The notes under the pieces were generated by a model. The model searched no databases. It was not told the origin of the DNA and saw only the letters and a program-made list of their open reading frames with translations. The position numbers and the translations under genes were made by a program. This document shows, one piece after another, positions 50,318-61,186 of a DNA stretch of 64,000 nucleotides (positions are counted from its first letter, which is position 1; each line of letters opens with the position of its first letter). Source of the stretch: Acidobacteria bacterium RIFCSPLOWO2_12_FULL_66_21 (GTDB taxonomy: Bacteria > Acidobacteriota > Vicinamibacteria > Vicinamibacterales > 2-12-FULL-66-21); contig MELC01000036.1 of the NCBI GenBank assembly GCA_001767455.1, forward strand, positions 111,636 through 175,635, written 5' to 3'.

Positions 50318-51040
50318 GTGCCGCGTGATCTGTTCGGCGACGTTGTCAATCCATCCATCAAGCTCGGCTCGCAGAAGTGGTACACGGTGCCGCTCTCGGT
50401 ACTGGCCCATGTCGTCATTTTCGCGGCCGTGATCATCGTCCCCTTGATGGCCACTGATGTGCTGCCGACGCCTCCGACGATGATGGCGTTTGTCGGCGCA
50501 CCGCCTCCGCCTCCGCCGCCGCCTCCGCCGCCGCCCGCGCCCGCCGCGGTGCAGCCGAAGATGGCGCCGGTCCCCGAGGTCAATCCGAACGCGGCCCCCA
50601 TCGAAGCCCCGAAAGCGATCGTCCCGGAGCGGCCGAGCGCGGGCATCGGTGAAGGCGTGCCGGGCGGTGTCGAAGGCGGCGTGCCGGGCGGTGTCGTGGG
50701 TGGTGTCGTCGGCGGCCTTCCGGAGGCGCCGCCGCCTCCGCCGCCGCCTCCGGCGCCGGTCCGGGTCGGCGGCAACATCAAGCAGCCGACGAAGACGCAC
50801 GACGTCCGGCCGATCTATCCGCCGATCGCGCAGTCCGCGCGCGTGTCGGGGGTGGTCATCATCGAGGCGACGATCGGCGCCAACGGGAGAGTGACCGACG
50901 CGAAGGTTCTGCGCTCGATTCCGCTGCTCGACCAGGCGGCGCTCGACGCGGTCAAGCAGTGGGTCTTCACGCCCACACTGCTCAACGGCGTGCCGGTGCC
51001 CGTCATCATGACGGTCACCGTGAACTTCACGCTGCAATAG
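50318..51040 (+). CDS. tonB: TonB-family energy transducer
   Basis: 240 residues from GTG 50318 (AGGAGGA 10 bp upstream). One TM helix (VPLSVLAHVVIFAAVIIVP, about 24-42), a polyproline stretch, a Gly-Val-rich segment with GVPGGVEGGVPGG repeats, a second Pro run, and a TonB C-terminal domain (RPIYPPIAQSARVSGVVII, ANGRVTDAKVL, ALDAVKQWVFTP). It spans the periplasm and transmits ExbBD energy to outer-membrane receptors. Its operon continues with exbB and two exbD genes. Confidence 0.92.
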   Translation: MPRDLFGDVVNPSIKLGSQKWYTVPLSVLAHVVIFAAVIIVPLMATDVLPTPPTMMAFVGAPPPPPPPPPPPPAPAAVQPKMAPVPEVNPNAAPIEAPKAIVPERPSAGIGEGVPGGVEGGVPGGVVGGVVGGLPEAPPPPPPPPAPVRVGGNIKQPTKTHDVRPIYPPIAQSARVSGVVIIEATIGANGRVTDAKVLRSIPLLDQAALDAVKQWVFTPTLLNGVPVPVIMTVTVNFTLQ

Positions 51041-51129
51041 TCGATAGGGTCGGGCGGGCGTGAGACCCGTCCTCGGTTCAGAAACAACGCTGACTAATTC
51101 TGGATGTTCCAGTACCGGAGGAGTGGCAG

Positions 51130-51801
51130 ATGGATCTGATGCACATGTGGGCGCAGATGGGCTTACCAGCCAAGGGGATCGGCGTCGTGCTGGTCATCAT
51201 GTCGATGATCTCGTTCGGCGTCGCCATCGAGCGGATTTACACGTTCACGCAGGCGCGCAAGCAGTCGAAGCTCTATGCGCCCCAGGTGGCGAAGCACTTG
51301 AAGGACGGACGTCTCAAGGACGCCATTGCCATCTCCTCGTCGAAGAACTACCGGTACAGCCACCTGGCGAAAGTCGTCCTGGCGGGGCTCCAGGAGTACC
51401 AGTTCCAGCAGGAAAGCGGCGCGAATCTCAGCCGTGAGGACCTGGTCGACACCGTCCGCCGCGCCATTCAGCGCGCGTCCGCGCTCACGGCGAACGACCT
51501 GAAGAAGGGCGTCGCGGCGCTCGCGACCATCGGCGCGACGGCGCCGTTCGTCGGACTGCTCGGCACGGTCATCGGCATCATCACGGCGTTCCAGGGCATC
51601 GCGGCCACCGGCTCGGGCGGCCTGGGCGCGGTCTCGGCCGGCATCTCGGAAGCGCTCGTCGAAACGGCGCTCGGGCTCGTCGTCGCGATTCCCGCGGTGT
51701 GGTTCTACAACTACCTCACCGGCCGCATCGAGTATTTCAACGTCGAAATGGACAACTCCTCGTCGGAGCTGCTCGACTACTTCATTAAGAAAACAGCGTA
51801 A
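51130..51801 (+). CDS. exbB: MotA/TolQ/ExbB proton channel family protein
   Basis: 223 residues. TM1 at about 16-36 (GIGVVLVIMSMISFGVAIER), a cytosolic helical loop, then TM2 and TM3 with the family signature GATAPFVGLLGTVIGIITAF (about 137-156) and SEALVETALGLVVAIPAVW. It forms the pentameric proton channel with ExbD. GGAGGAGTG precedes the ATG. Confidence 0.95.
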   Translation: MDLMHMWAQMGLPAKGIGVVLVIMSMISFGVAIERIYTFTQARKQSKLYAPQVAKHLKDGRLKDAIAISSSKNYRYSHLAKVVLAGLQEYQFQQESGANLSREDLVDTVRRAIQRASALTANDLKKGVAALATIGATAPFVGLLGTVIGIITAFQGIAATGSGGLGAVSAGISEALVETALGLVVAIPAVWFYNYLTGRIEYFNVEMDNSSSELLDYFIKKTA

Positions 51802-51829
51802 CTGATTCACCAATTGGGAGTACGCCGTC

Positions 51830-52261
51830 ATGTCAATGGATATCGGGCAGAAGGGCAGCCTCAAGGCGGACATCAACGTGACGCCGCTCGTCGACGTCAT
51901 GCTGGTGCTGCTCATCATCATGATGCTGATCGCGCCCATGCTGCAGAAAGGCGTGGCCGTGACGCTGCCGGAAGCGGTCAACACGAGCGACAAGCCCGAC
52001 ACGCAGCAGCAGACGGTCGTCGCCGTCGATTCGGCGAACCAGTTCTGGGTGAACGGCCTCCAGGTGAGCAAGTCCGACTTCGCCGACAAGGTGAAGTCGG
52101 CCCTCGAGGACAAGACCGAGAAGGTCGTCCTCATCAAGGGGGACAAGGACGCCCGCTACGGCGCCATCATGCAGGCGATGGACGATCTCCGGAAGGTGCA
52201 GATCGAAGACATCGGGCTGATCACGGAAAAGAAGGACCTGCGCGCGGCGGGAGGCAAATAA
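51830..52261 (+). CDS. exbD: ExbD/TolR family protein, first copy
   Basis: 143 residues. Short cytosolic start (INVTPLVDVMLVLLIIMML) whose TM helix carries the proton-relay Asp in LVDVML, then a periplasmic domain with KGDKDARYGAIMQAMDDL. It works with ExbB. The second copy follows 3 bp after the stop; the two are diverged paralogues, not recent duplicates. Confidence 0.94.
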   Translation: MSMDIGQKGSLKADINVTPLVDVMLVLLIIMMLIAPMLQKGVAVTLPEAVNTSDKPDTQQQTVVAVDSANQFWVNGLQVSKSDFADKVKSALEDKTEKVVLIKGDKDARYGAIMQAMDDLRKVQIEDIGLITEKKDLRAAGGK

Positions 52262-52264
52262 CCC

Positions 52265-52741
52265 ATGAAGCACGCCCATAAGCACCACGGCGCCGAACTC
52301 ATCGTCAAGGGGGAGGTGCCGAAACCGAGTGCGGACATGAACGTCACGCCGATGATCGACGTGTTGCTCGTGCTCCTCATCATCTTCATGGCGGCCCTTC
52401 CGCTCACGCAGAAGGGCGTCGACGTCAACCTTCCGCTCGAGACGAAGAAGCAGAATCAGCCAACCGACACGAGCCAGCAGATCGTGCTCGAGTACACGGC
52501 CGATCGGCAGATCTCGGTCAACAAGCAGCCGATGACGATGCTGACCCTCGAGAGCCGCCTGCGCGACATTTTCGAGGCGCGCAAGGACAAGACGATGTTC
52601 ATCGTCGGCGACGCCTCGCTGCGCTATGGCGACATCGTCGACGTCATCGACGCCGCCAAGGGGGCGGGCGTCGACAAGGTCGGCATCGTGACCGAGGGCA
52701 TGCGCCGCGGCGAGGATCCGGGCGCGCCGGGCGGCATGTAA
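52265..52741 (+). CDS. exbD: ExbD/TolR family protein, second copy
   Basis: 158 residues. His-rich N-terminus (MKHAHKHHG), then MNVTPMIDVLLVLLIIFMA with the TM Asp, and a periplasmic domain with LEYTADRQISVNK and DASLRYGDIVDVIDAAKGAG. Tandem ExbDs are common in organisms of this kind and may form ExbD heterodimers. The Gly/Pro C-terminal tail is short. An intrinsic terminator follows. Confidence 0.93.
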   Translation: MKHAHKHHGAELIVKGEVPKPSADMNVTPMIDVLLVLLIIFMAALPLTQKGVDVNLPLETKKQNQPTDTSQQIVLEYTADRQISVNKQPMTMLTLESRLRDIFEARKDKTMFIVGDASLRYGDIVDVIDAAKGAGVDKVGIVTEGMRRGEDPGAPGGM

Positions 52742-52767
52742 CGCCTCGCACGGCTGACGGCACGAAC

Positions 52768-52802
52768 AAAGAGGGCGGCCCGTCCAGCGGGCCGCCCTCT
52801 TT
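52768..52802. terminator. Bidirectional intrinsic terminator
   Basis: Stem AAAGAGGGCGGCCCG / CGGGCCGCCCTCTTT with a 5-nt loop, perfect over 15 bp, between the convergent exbD and TPR-lipoprotein genes. Confidence 0.95.
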
Positions 52803-52829
52803 GCTTTGCGGGGATCTCCCGGCCGCTGG

Positions 52830-53783
52830 CTACTTCCGGCCGGTCGCCTTCTTCTTCTTCAGCTCGTTCCCGCGGCTGCGCAGGTCGTCGGCCTGCTTGT
52901 AGAGCGCCGCGCGCCTGGCCATGTCGGTCTCTTCGTTGCCCTGGAGCCGCAGCAGCAGGTTCTTGAAGATCATCGCGTCGTCGTATTCAGGATTGAGCGC
53001 CAGCGCCTTGTCCGTGGCCGCGGTCCCCTCGGCGAGGTACTCCTTCTTCTGCGCGGCGGTGAGGCGGTGGTCCTTGTAGACCTTCTCCCAGTAGTACGTG
53101 GCCATCAACTGATAGCCCTGCGGATCGTTGGGCGCCAGGTCCGCGGCCTTGTGGAGCGCCTCCATCGTCTTGTCGAAATCCCCCTGGGTGTTGTAGAAGC
53201 CGGCCAGGGTCGTATAGACGATCGGGTCGTTGGGCTTGTGGTCGCGGGCCATGATCAGCTGCTGCTCGGCCTCTTCGTACCGGCCGGCCTCCTCGTAGAT
53301 CTTCGAGAGCTGGAAGTAGCCCAGTGGCTCGTTCGGGTTGAGTTTGACCATGTCCTGGACGATTGGCTCCGACTTCGAGGGGTCGTTCAGCTTTTCCGGC
53401 CCATAGGCCGCCACGAGGTACTGGAGCGCCAGCTCCTTCATCTGGGCGTTGGGGTCGAGCTGGGCGGCCTTCCGGTAATTGTCCACCGCTTTCTGGATGT
53501 AGGCGTCGTTTTCCGGCTCGCCGGCGCGCGCCGGCTTGTAGAGGTTGTCGTAGGCGTTCCCCAGGTAGAAATAGGCCTCCACCTTCGCGGGATTCAGCTG
53601 CAGCGCGTATTCGTACCGCTCCGCCGCCCTCCTCCAGTCCTGGGCCTTGTAGGCGTCTACCGCCTCTTTGTAGGCCTTCTGCGCCTTGAGGTTGCTCCAC
53701 GAGTACTTTCCACAGCCGGCGGCGGCCAGGCTCAGGCCGAGCAGCAGGGCCACGGCGGCCATCGTTCGAAATCGGATTTTCAT
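52830..53783 (-). CDS. TPR-repeat lipoprotein
   Basis: 317 residues from ATG 53783 (GAGGAAGAG just upstream). The lipoprotein signal peptide ends LGLSLAAAGCGKY with lipobox Cys at about residue 24. The rest is TPR-like helices: AVDAYKAQDWRRAAERYEYA, AYFYLGNAYDNLY, YFQLSKIYEEAGRYEEAEQQ, and a Lys-rich end. The role is probably envelope scaffolding; unknown. Confidence 0.85.
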   Translation of the reverse strand: MKIRFRTMAAVALLLGLSLAAAGCGKYSWSNLKAQKAYKEAVDAYKAQDWRRAAERYEYALQLNPAKVEAYFYLGNAYDNLYKPARAGEPENDAYIQKAVDNYRKAAQLDPNAQMKELALQYLVAAYGPEKLNDPSKSEPIVQDMVKLNPNEPLGYFQLSKIYEEAGRYEEAEQQLIMARDHKPNDPIVYTTLAGFYNTQGDFDKTMEALHKAADLAPNDPQGYQLMATYYWEKVYKDHRLTAAQKKEYLAEGTAATDKALALNPEYDDAMIFKNLLLRLQGNEETDMARRAALYKQADDLRSRGNELKKKKATGRK

Positions 53784-53993
53784 GCTCTTCCTCACGCTTA
53801 TCGCGCGCACACGGTCGGCGTGGGCCGCGACCTGGGTATTAGAATGTCCTTAGGTGCAACGGCCGGTGCCGGCGCCAGGGCGCATACACAGAAGGATTGC
53901 GACGCGACAGAACCGGGTCAGTATAGTGAACCGAAAAACGTGCCGTCAACCGGCCCGGACACACCCCTTTTCCAAGGTTAGACACCGCCTTTC

Positions 53994-56144
53994 ATGATCC
54001 GGTTCGAGGACCTCGTCGAAAAAGTCCGGGCGTACAACCCCGATGCCGACATCGAGCTGCTCAGGCGTGCCTACGTCTTTTCCGCCTTCGAGCACAAAGG
54101 CCAGGTCCGCCATTCAGGGGAGCCGTACCTGGTGCACCCGCTCGAGGTCGCCGACCTGCTGGCGGACATGAAACTGGACGTCGTGGCCATCGCCGCCGGC
54201 CTCCTCCACGACATCGTCGAGGACACCCAGACCCCGATCGAGCGGATCAAGGAGCTGTTCGGACCCGACGTGGCGCACGTGGTCGAGGGGGTGACCAAAC
54301 TCGGCGCGATCTCCTTTTCGTCGAGCGAGGAGAGGCAGGCGGAGAACTTCCGCAAGATGCTGCTGGCGATGGTCGACGACATTCGGGTCATCCTGGTCAA
54401 GCTCGCCGACCGGCTGCACAACATGCGGACGCTCCATCACCTGTCGGAAGAGCGGCGGGTGAAGATCGCGCAGGAGACGCGCGACATCTATGCCCCGATC
54501 GCCAACCGCCTCGGCATGAGCAAGATCAAGAACGAGCTGGAGGAGCTCGCCTTCAAATATCTCGAGACCAAGGCGTACGAGTCGCTGCGGGCCCGCGTCG
54601 AGGCGCGGCGCCGCGCGACGGAGGGCATGATCGAGGACCTGAAGAACACGGTGGCCGCGAAGCTCACGGAGGCCCAGGTGCCGGTGATCGAGATCGACGG
54701 GCGGATCAAGCGGCTGTTCAGCATCCACCAGAAGCTGAAGCGGCAGAAGATCGATCTCGATCAGGTGTACGACATGGTCGCGCTCAGGATCGTGACCCAG
54801 TCGGTGAGGGACTGCTACGCCGCGCTCGGGATCATCCACCAGACGTGGGCGCCAGTGCCGGGGCGCATCAAGGACTTCATCGCGATGCCGCGGCCCAACG
54901 GCTACCAGTCGCTCCACACGTCGGTCGTGAGCGAACGCGGCTTCCCCTTCGAGGTCCAGATCCGGACCGCGGACATGCACCGCACGGCGGAGGAAGGCAT
55001 CGCGGCGCACTGGAAGTACAAGGAAGGGCGCATCGGCGCCGGCCGCGACGAGCAGTACTTCCTGTGGCTGCGGCAGCTCCTCGAGTGGCAGCAGGAGGTG
55101 CGCGATCCGCAGGAGTTCCTCCAGAACCTCAAGATCGAGCTCTACCCGGAGGAGGTCTACATCTTCACGCCGAAGGGGGAGGTCAAGGCGCTGCCGCGCG
55201 ACGCGACGCCGGTGGACTTCGCCTACGCGATCCACACGGACATCGGGCACCAGTGCGTCGGCGCGCGCGTGAACGGGAAGATGGCGCCGCTCCGGACGCG
55301 GCTTCGCAACGGCGACATCGTCGAGATCGTGACGACGGCGGGGCACAAGCCGAGCCGCGACTGGCTGAGCTTCGTGATCACCTCGCGCGCCCGCAACAAG
55401 GTCCGCCACTACATCCACGCGGAAGAGAAGGAGCGGAGCCTCGACATCGGCCGGAAGCTGTTCGAGAAGGAAGCCCGGCGCTTCGGCATCAACGCCAAGA
55501 CCCTGGCGGACCCGGCCGCGATGACGCGCGTGCTGGCCGACTACGGCCTGGCGAAGGCGGACGAGCTGTACGCCGCGATTGGCTACGGGAAGCTGTCCGC
55601 CAAGAACGTGCTCGCGAAGTTCGTCCCGGCCGACCAGTTGAAGGAGACGCCGGAGACCGGCATCGCCTCGGTCGTCCGCCGCGTCCTCGGCACGGGCGAC
55701 GAGAAGATCAAGGTGCGCGGCATCGACGATCTGATGGTCTTCCGCGCGCGCTGCTGCAATCCCATTCGCGGCGAGCAGATCGTGGGGTACATCACCCGCG
55801 GCAAGGGCGTGTCGGTGCACGCCGCGGCGTGCCCCAACGTCGTGAACCTTCTGTACGATCCGGAGCGGCGCATCGACGTCGAATGGGACAAGGCGTCCGA
55901 CGCCTCGCCGTACACGGTGCGCCTCAGCATCCAGGTCGAGGATCGAAAGGGGATTCTCGCCGACGTCAGCTCCAAGATCGCCGGGATCAACACGAACATC
56001 CGCAACGTCGAGGCGACCGTCGACGATCAGATGGGGCGCATCGACATGACGGTGGAGATCAACGACGTGAAGCACCTGCAGAAGGTGATCAAGTCGCTGC
56101 GCGGCATCGACGGGGTGATTGGGGTGGAGCGAGCGAGCCGCTGA
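53994..56144 (+). CDS. relA: RelA/SpoT bifunctional (p)ppGpp synthetase/hydrolase
   Basis: 716 residues. HD hydrolase domain with intact metal/catalytic residues (VHPLEVADLL, AAGLLHDIVEDT, about 40-70), synthetase domain with KRLFSIHQKLKR, YDMVALRIV, RPNGYQSLHTSV and EVQIRTADMH (about 230-345), a TGS domain (EVYIFTPKGEVKALP), a ZFD/CC region with ARCCNPIRGEQIVGY, and an ACT domain (VRLSIQVEDRKGILADVSS). The intact HD makes it a SpoT-like dual enzyme controlling the stringent response. It is the only such gene in the window. Confidence 0.97.
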   Translation: MIRFEDLVEKVRAYNPDADIELLRRAYVFSAFEHKGQVRHSGEPYLVHPLEVADLLADMKLDVVAIAAGLLHDIVEDTQTPIERIKELFGPDVAHVVEGVTKLGAISFSSSEERQAENFRKMLLAMVDDIRVILVKLADRLHNMRTLHHLSEERRVKIAQETRDIYAPIANRLGMSKIKNELEELAFKYLETKAYESLRARVEARRRATEGMIEDLKNTVAAKLTEAQVPVIEIDGRIKRLFSIHQKLKRQKIDLDQVYDMVALRIVTQSVRDCYAALGIIHQTWAPVPGRIKDFIAMPRPNGYQSLHTSVVSERGFPFEVQIRTADMHRTAEEGIAAHWKYKEGRIGAGRDEQYFLWLRQLLEWQQEVRDPQEFLQNLKIELYPEEVYIFTPKGEVKALPRDATPVDFAYAIHTDIGHQCVGARVNGKMAPLRTRLRNGDIVEIVTTAGHKPSRDWLSFVITSRARNKVRHYIHAEEKERSLDIGRKLFEKEARRFGINAKTLADPAAMTRVLADYGLAKADELYAAIGYGKLSAKNVLAKFVPADQLKETPETGIASVVRRVLGTGDEKIKVRGIDDLMVFRARCCNPIRGEQIVGYITRGKGVSVHAAACPNVVNLLYDPERRIDVEWDKASDASPYTVRLSIQVEDRKGILADVSSKIAGINTNIRNVEATVDDQMGRIDMTVEINDVKHLQKVIKSLRGIDGVIGVERASR

Positions 56145-56149
56145 GAAAG

Positions 56150-56242
56150 TTGTGAATTCTGAGTTGTGAATTGAGAGGCAGCTTGCTCGAGTCGTCCGCC
56201 CGGACGGCTCCGGCAAAGTGCCTGTCAACTCACAACTCGCAA
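56150..56242. repeat. Word-type inverted repeat (GTTGTGAATT ... AACTCAC/AACTCGC)
   Basis: The left part has GTTGTGAATTCTGA and GTTGTGAATTGAGA; the right part has the inverse as heptamers AACTCAC, AACTCGC, AACTACA. Between them is a nested GTCCGCCCGGAC hairpin. It fills the convergent gap between relA/spoT and ridA. Confidence 0.8.
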
Positions 56243-56620
56243 CTACAGCGAAGCGATGAGGTCTATCTCTATCCGGGCGTCTTTCGGGAGCCGCGCGACC
56301 TGGACGGTGGCGCGCGCCGGGGCGGGCGAGGAAAAATAGCCGCCATACACTTCATTGACCACGCCGAAGTCGTTCATGTCGGCGAGGTACACGGTCGTGC
56401 GGACGACGTGGTCGAAAGAGGCACCCGCCGCCTCGAGAATCGCGCCGAGGTTCTTGAACACTCGGTGCGTCTGCGCCGCGATATCCCCTTCGACGAGATG
56501 GCCCGTCGCAGGGTCCAGCGCCACCTGACCCGACAAAAACAGTAGCGAACCGGCTCGGATTGCCTGAGAATACGGACCGATGGCCTTTGGCGCGGACGAG
56601 GTGGCAACCGCCTGACGCAT
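56243..56620 (-). CDS. ridA: RidA-family enamine/imine deaminase
   Basis: 125 residues from ATG 56620. Hydrolyses reactive 2-aminoacrylate-type enamines. Conserved IGPYSQAIRAG at the N-terminus, FLSGQVALDP, VVRTTVYLADMNDF and the substrate-binding Arg in PARATVQVARLP, then EIDLIAS. Normal length. It starts 2 bp after the rpmB stop and is cotranscribed with it. Confidence 0.95.
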   Translation of the reverse strand: MRQAVATSSAPKAIGPYSQAIRAGSLLFLSGQVALDPATGHLVEGDIAAQTHRVFKNLGAILEAAGASFDHVVRTTVYLADMNDFGVVNEVYGGYFSSPAPARATVQVARLPKDARIEIDLIASL

Positions 56621-56622
56621 GG

Positions 56623-56814
56623 TTACGCCGCCTTGACGACCTTGTTCGAGCGCAGGCAGCGGGTGCACACCCGCAGGCGCTTCACTCCGCCGTTGACCAC
56701 CGCGCGGACGCGCTGGAGGTTCGGCTCGAAGCGCCGGGACGTCACGTTATGCGCGTGACTGACGTTGCGCCCGACGACCGGGCCCTTTCCACAAATCTCG
56801 CAGCGTTTCGCCAT
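56623..56814 (-). CDS. rpmB: 50S ribosomal protein L28
   Basis: 63 residues from ATG 56814. [20 protein letters not shown] then [11 protein letters not shown] and [12 protein letters not shown]. Two CxxC pairs make this the zinc-binding (C+) form of L28. A promoter TATAAT about 70 bp upstream implies a structured leader of about 65 nt. An in-frame extension upstream is GC-biased filler. Confidence 0.95.
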   Translation of the reverse strand: MAKRCEICGKGPVVGRNVSHAHNVTSRRFEPNLQRVRAVVNGGVKRLRVCTRCLRSNKVVKAA

Positions 56815-56886
56815 ACTTGAGCCTGGAATGGTAATACCGTCATCCGGGAAGTACAGCCGCACGGGTGGCGGCGGCACAAACACCGC

Positions 56887-56892
56887 ATTATA
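56887..56892 (-). promoter_or_regulatory. -10 box TATAAT of rpmB
   Basis: Perfect minus-strand TATAAT (in GCTATAATGCGG), 72 bp before the rpmB ATG. No good -35 is seen. The plus-strand reading TATAGC could serve the divergent gene at 57007. Confidence 0.55.
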
Positions 56893-57006
56893 GCATGTTT
56901 AGCGGCACCGGCCGCTCAGGTATATCCGTTGCAGTGACGGGGGAACAGGCACCCCAGGCCGATCGGCACGTGCCTGCCACTCGGACTGGGCGAAGGAGGA
57001 ACCCGG

Positions 57007-57594
57007 ATGAAGGATCCGCTGCTGCGCGAGGAGAGTCCGGCCGAGTACTTCAAGGATCTCGTGGAGGGGGCGCTGGCGCGCCAGCGCCTTCGCGCCGGAG
57101 ACCTCACCGCCTACTACCTCGTCAACCTGTTGTTGCAGTTCATCCGTCTCGACAGCACGCGGTTCGCCGATTCGTCCGAGCCGCTGGTCTTCCGGCTGGC
57201 CCGGGCGCTCGAAAGCGGCGGGTCCGAGCAGCGGGCGCGCCTCCGCAGCGTGGGGGACTTCTCCCTGTTCATGTCCGGGTTCTTCGCAGACAGCTTCAAC
57301 CGGAAGATCGTCGACGTGGACTACTACGTCTCGATGGGCGAGTACGCGTATGGATCCCTCAGCCGCCGCGACGAGGACGCTTTCTCGGAGGTCTTCCGCG
57401 AGCTGGCCCGGAAGTTCGTGGGGTTCGTGGACGTCCTGTCGGACATCAGCGAACGCACCGGCGGCGCGCAGCGCTCGGATATCCTGCGGCTTTATGAGAA
57501 GTGGCTGCGTACGGGCAGCTCTCGGGACGGGCAGAAACTGGTCGAGCACGGAATCGTGCCGAACCAGTCCATAGGCAAGAAGTTCATCCAGTAA
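57007..57594 (+). CDS. Conserved protein of unknown function, 195 residues
   Basis: Soluble, mostly helical and acidic/basic mixed. Notable stretches: SPAEYFKDLVEGALARQRL, LTAYYLVNLLLQFIRL, FLMFMSG-like FSLFMSGFFADSFNRK, VDYYVSMGEYAYGSL and a terminal GIVPNQSIGKKFIQ. No TM helix, signal or known catalytic motif. GGAGGAACCCGG precedes the ATG, so expression is likely. Family not recognised; the regular coding composition and ribosome binding site support a real gene. Confidence 0.75.
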   Translation: MKDPLLREESPAEYFKDLVEGALARQRLRAGDLTAYYLVNLLLQFIRLDSTRFADSSEPLVFRLARALESGGSEQRARLRSVGDFSLFMSGFFADSFNRKIVDVDYYVSMGEYAYGSLSRRDEDAFSEVFRELARKFVGFVDVLSDISERTGGAQRSDILRLYEKWLRTGSSRDGQKLVEHGIVPNQSIGKKFIQ

Positions 57595-57596
57595 GA

Positions 57597-57691
57597 GTGA
57601 AGCGCGAAGGGCCAAGGACAGGCTGCCGGCTGTCGCCGTCCGTTTGGACGACCTGAGCTGGGTTGCCTCTGAATCGCTCTTCGCGCTTCAC
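57597..57691. repeat. 13-bp perfect inverted repeat GTGAAGCGCGAAG with structured 69-bp interior
   Basis: Arms at 57597-57609 and 57679-57691, immediately after the 195-residue gene. The interior contains further stems (GACAG ... CTGTC and CGTCC-GTTT-GGACG). It could be a terminator-like or RNA element; no poly-T tract follows. Confidence 0.75.
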
Positions 57692-58071
57692 CCCTGACCC
57701 CGTCCCCGTTTGCATTTTGGCCACACCGGGCTGTGTTAACTCTTCCGCGGCTCGTACGATTCCGTGTCATCTACAGGTAACACTCAGCGGATTCCCACCA
57801 GCACCGCCGCTTCCTCACACCCGGAGAACCGCCGCAGGGGGGTGCGGCGTCTAAACCAGAACCGAGGCATCCGCGAACAGGCGCCGAGCCGCAGGACCAT
57901 GGTAACCAGTTGTGTATCAGTAAGTTGCGAGCGGCGGCAGCGGAGCGGCCCCTGCCGTGGCCGGGTTTCGCCCCGGGAAATCGTGTGGGACATTTTGCGC
58001 CGAATTGCGTAGTTCCCGCGAAGGGGACTTCACAAAGGACGTCAACCGATGTAAGCTGAGCGGATTTGGTA
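57692..58071. other. Unassigned intergenic region
   Basis: About 380 bp with no plausible coding frame (short ORFs on both strands lack ribosome binding sites and codon bias). It holds small GC-rich hairpins such as GTTCCC-GCGAA-GGGGAC near 58013-58029. A non-coding RNA is possible but no known class was recognised. Confidence 0.5.
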
Positions 58072-58073
58072 AG

Positions 58074-58090
58074 TGGCAAATCATTTGCAT
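58074..58090 (+). promoter_or_regulatory. Sigma-54 (RpoN)-type -24/-12 promoter
   Basis: TGGCAAATCATTTGCAT: GG at 58075-58076 and GC at 58087-58088 separated by exactly 10 bp, with TTTGCAT matching the -12 element. The predicted start is near 58100, 44 bp before the DksA-like ATG. No enhancer-binding regulator gene is in the window. Confidence 0.7.
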
Positions 58091-58143
58091 AACGGCCTGC
58101 GACATTCGGAGGCCGGCGCGGTGGCGGAAAGGAAGGGAATCAG

Positions 58144-58599
58144 ATGAGCGTTCAAAAGACGCCTGGCGGACAGATGACGCGGGACCGGTATGCCGAACTG
58201 AAGCGAATCCTCGAGGAGCGTCGCCGCGAGATTACCGAGCAGGTCCACGAGAAGATCCGGGATGTCCGCACCGAGGGTGCGAACAACCCGAATGTCGGCG
58301 TGCTCGACGCGGCGGAAAGCTCCGAGGCCGACATCCAGGACGACATCGAGTTCGCGTTGATCCAGATGAAGGCGGAAACGCTGAACAAGATTCAGGAAGC
58401 GCTGCGCCGTCTCGAGGAAGGGACGTTCGGCTACTGCTTCGAGTGCGGCGAGGAGATTTCCGAGCGCCGCCTGCGGGCGCTGCCCTTCGCGGTGCGGTGC
58501 AAGGACTGCGAGGAGGCGCGCGAAGCGGCCCAGCAGCGCGAACGGACGCTGCAGGCTCGCCGTGGCGCCGCGTCCCTCTTCATCGACATGCAGGGATAA
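58144..58599 (+). CDS. TraR/DksA-type zinc finger transcription regulator
   Basis: 151 residues. An N-terminal coiled coil (MTRDRYAELKRILEERRRE, then DIQDDIEFALIQMKAETL) is followed by the C4 zinc finger CFECGEEISERRLRALPF...CKDC (about 98-122). Family members insert into the RNA polymerase secondary channel and modulate rRNA and amino-acid promoters with ppGpp. A DksA-type acidic tip is not clear, so it may be a DksA-like relative. AAAGGAAGGG precedes the ATG. It is expressed from the sigma-54-type site. Confidence 0.88.
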   Translation: MSVQKTPGGQMTRDRYAELKRILEERRREITEQVHEKIRDVRTEGANNPNVGVLDAAESSEADIQDDIEFALIQMKAETLNKIQEALRRLEEGTFGYCFECGEEISERRLRALPFAVRCKDCEEAREAAQQRERTLQARRGAASLFIDMQG

Positions 58600-58628
58600 C
58601 CCGACCATCCCTGGACTCCGAGTTTGCA

Positions 58629-58649
58629 GGCCCCGCCGGAGGTGGGGCC
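58629..58649. terminator. GC-rich hairpin between dksA-like gene and lon
   Basis: Stem GGCCCCGCC / GGTGGGGCC with a 3-nt loop, 30 bp after the stop; no T run follows, so it may be a weak terminator or a leader structure of lon. A TATCAT box lies at about 58682. Confidence 0.5.
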
Positions 58650-58711
58650 TCGCGTTCCCCCCTTCCGGCCTCATTTCCGCGTATCATCGCCTCGCGAGGA
58701 GGATCGCCCTG

Positions 58712-61162
<2,451 letters not shown>

Positions 61163-61186
61163 GCCGGACCTTCAGGTCCGGCGGAC

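Noticed and set aside
57692-58071. tmRNA, 6S RNA or other known RNA in the long gap
   Set aside because: No matching conserved ends, tag ORF or characteristic bulged duplex could be seen.
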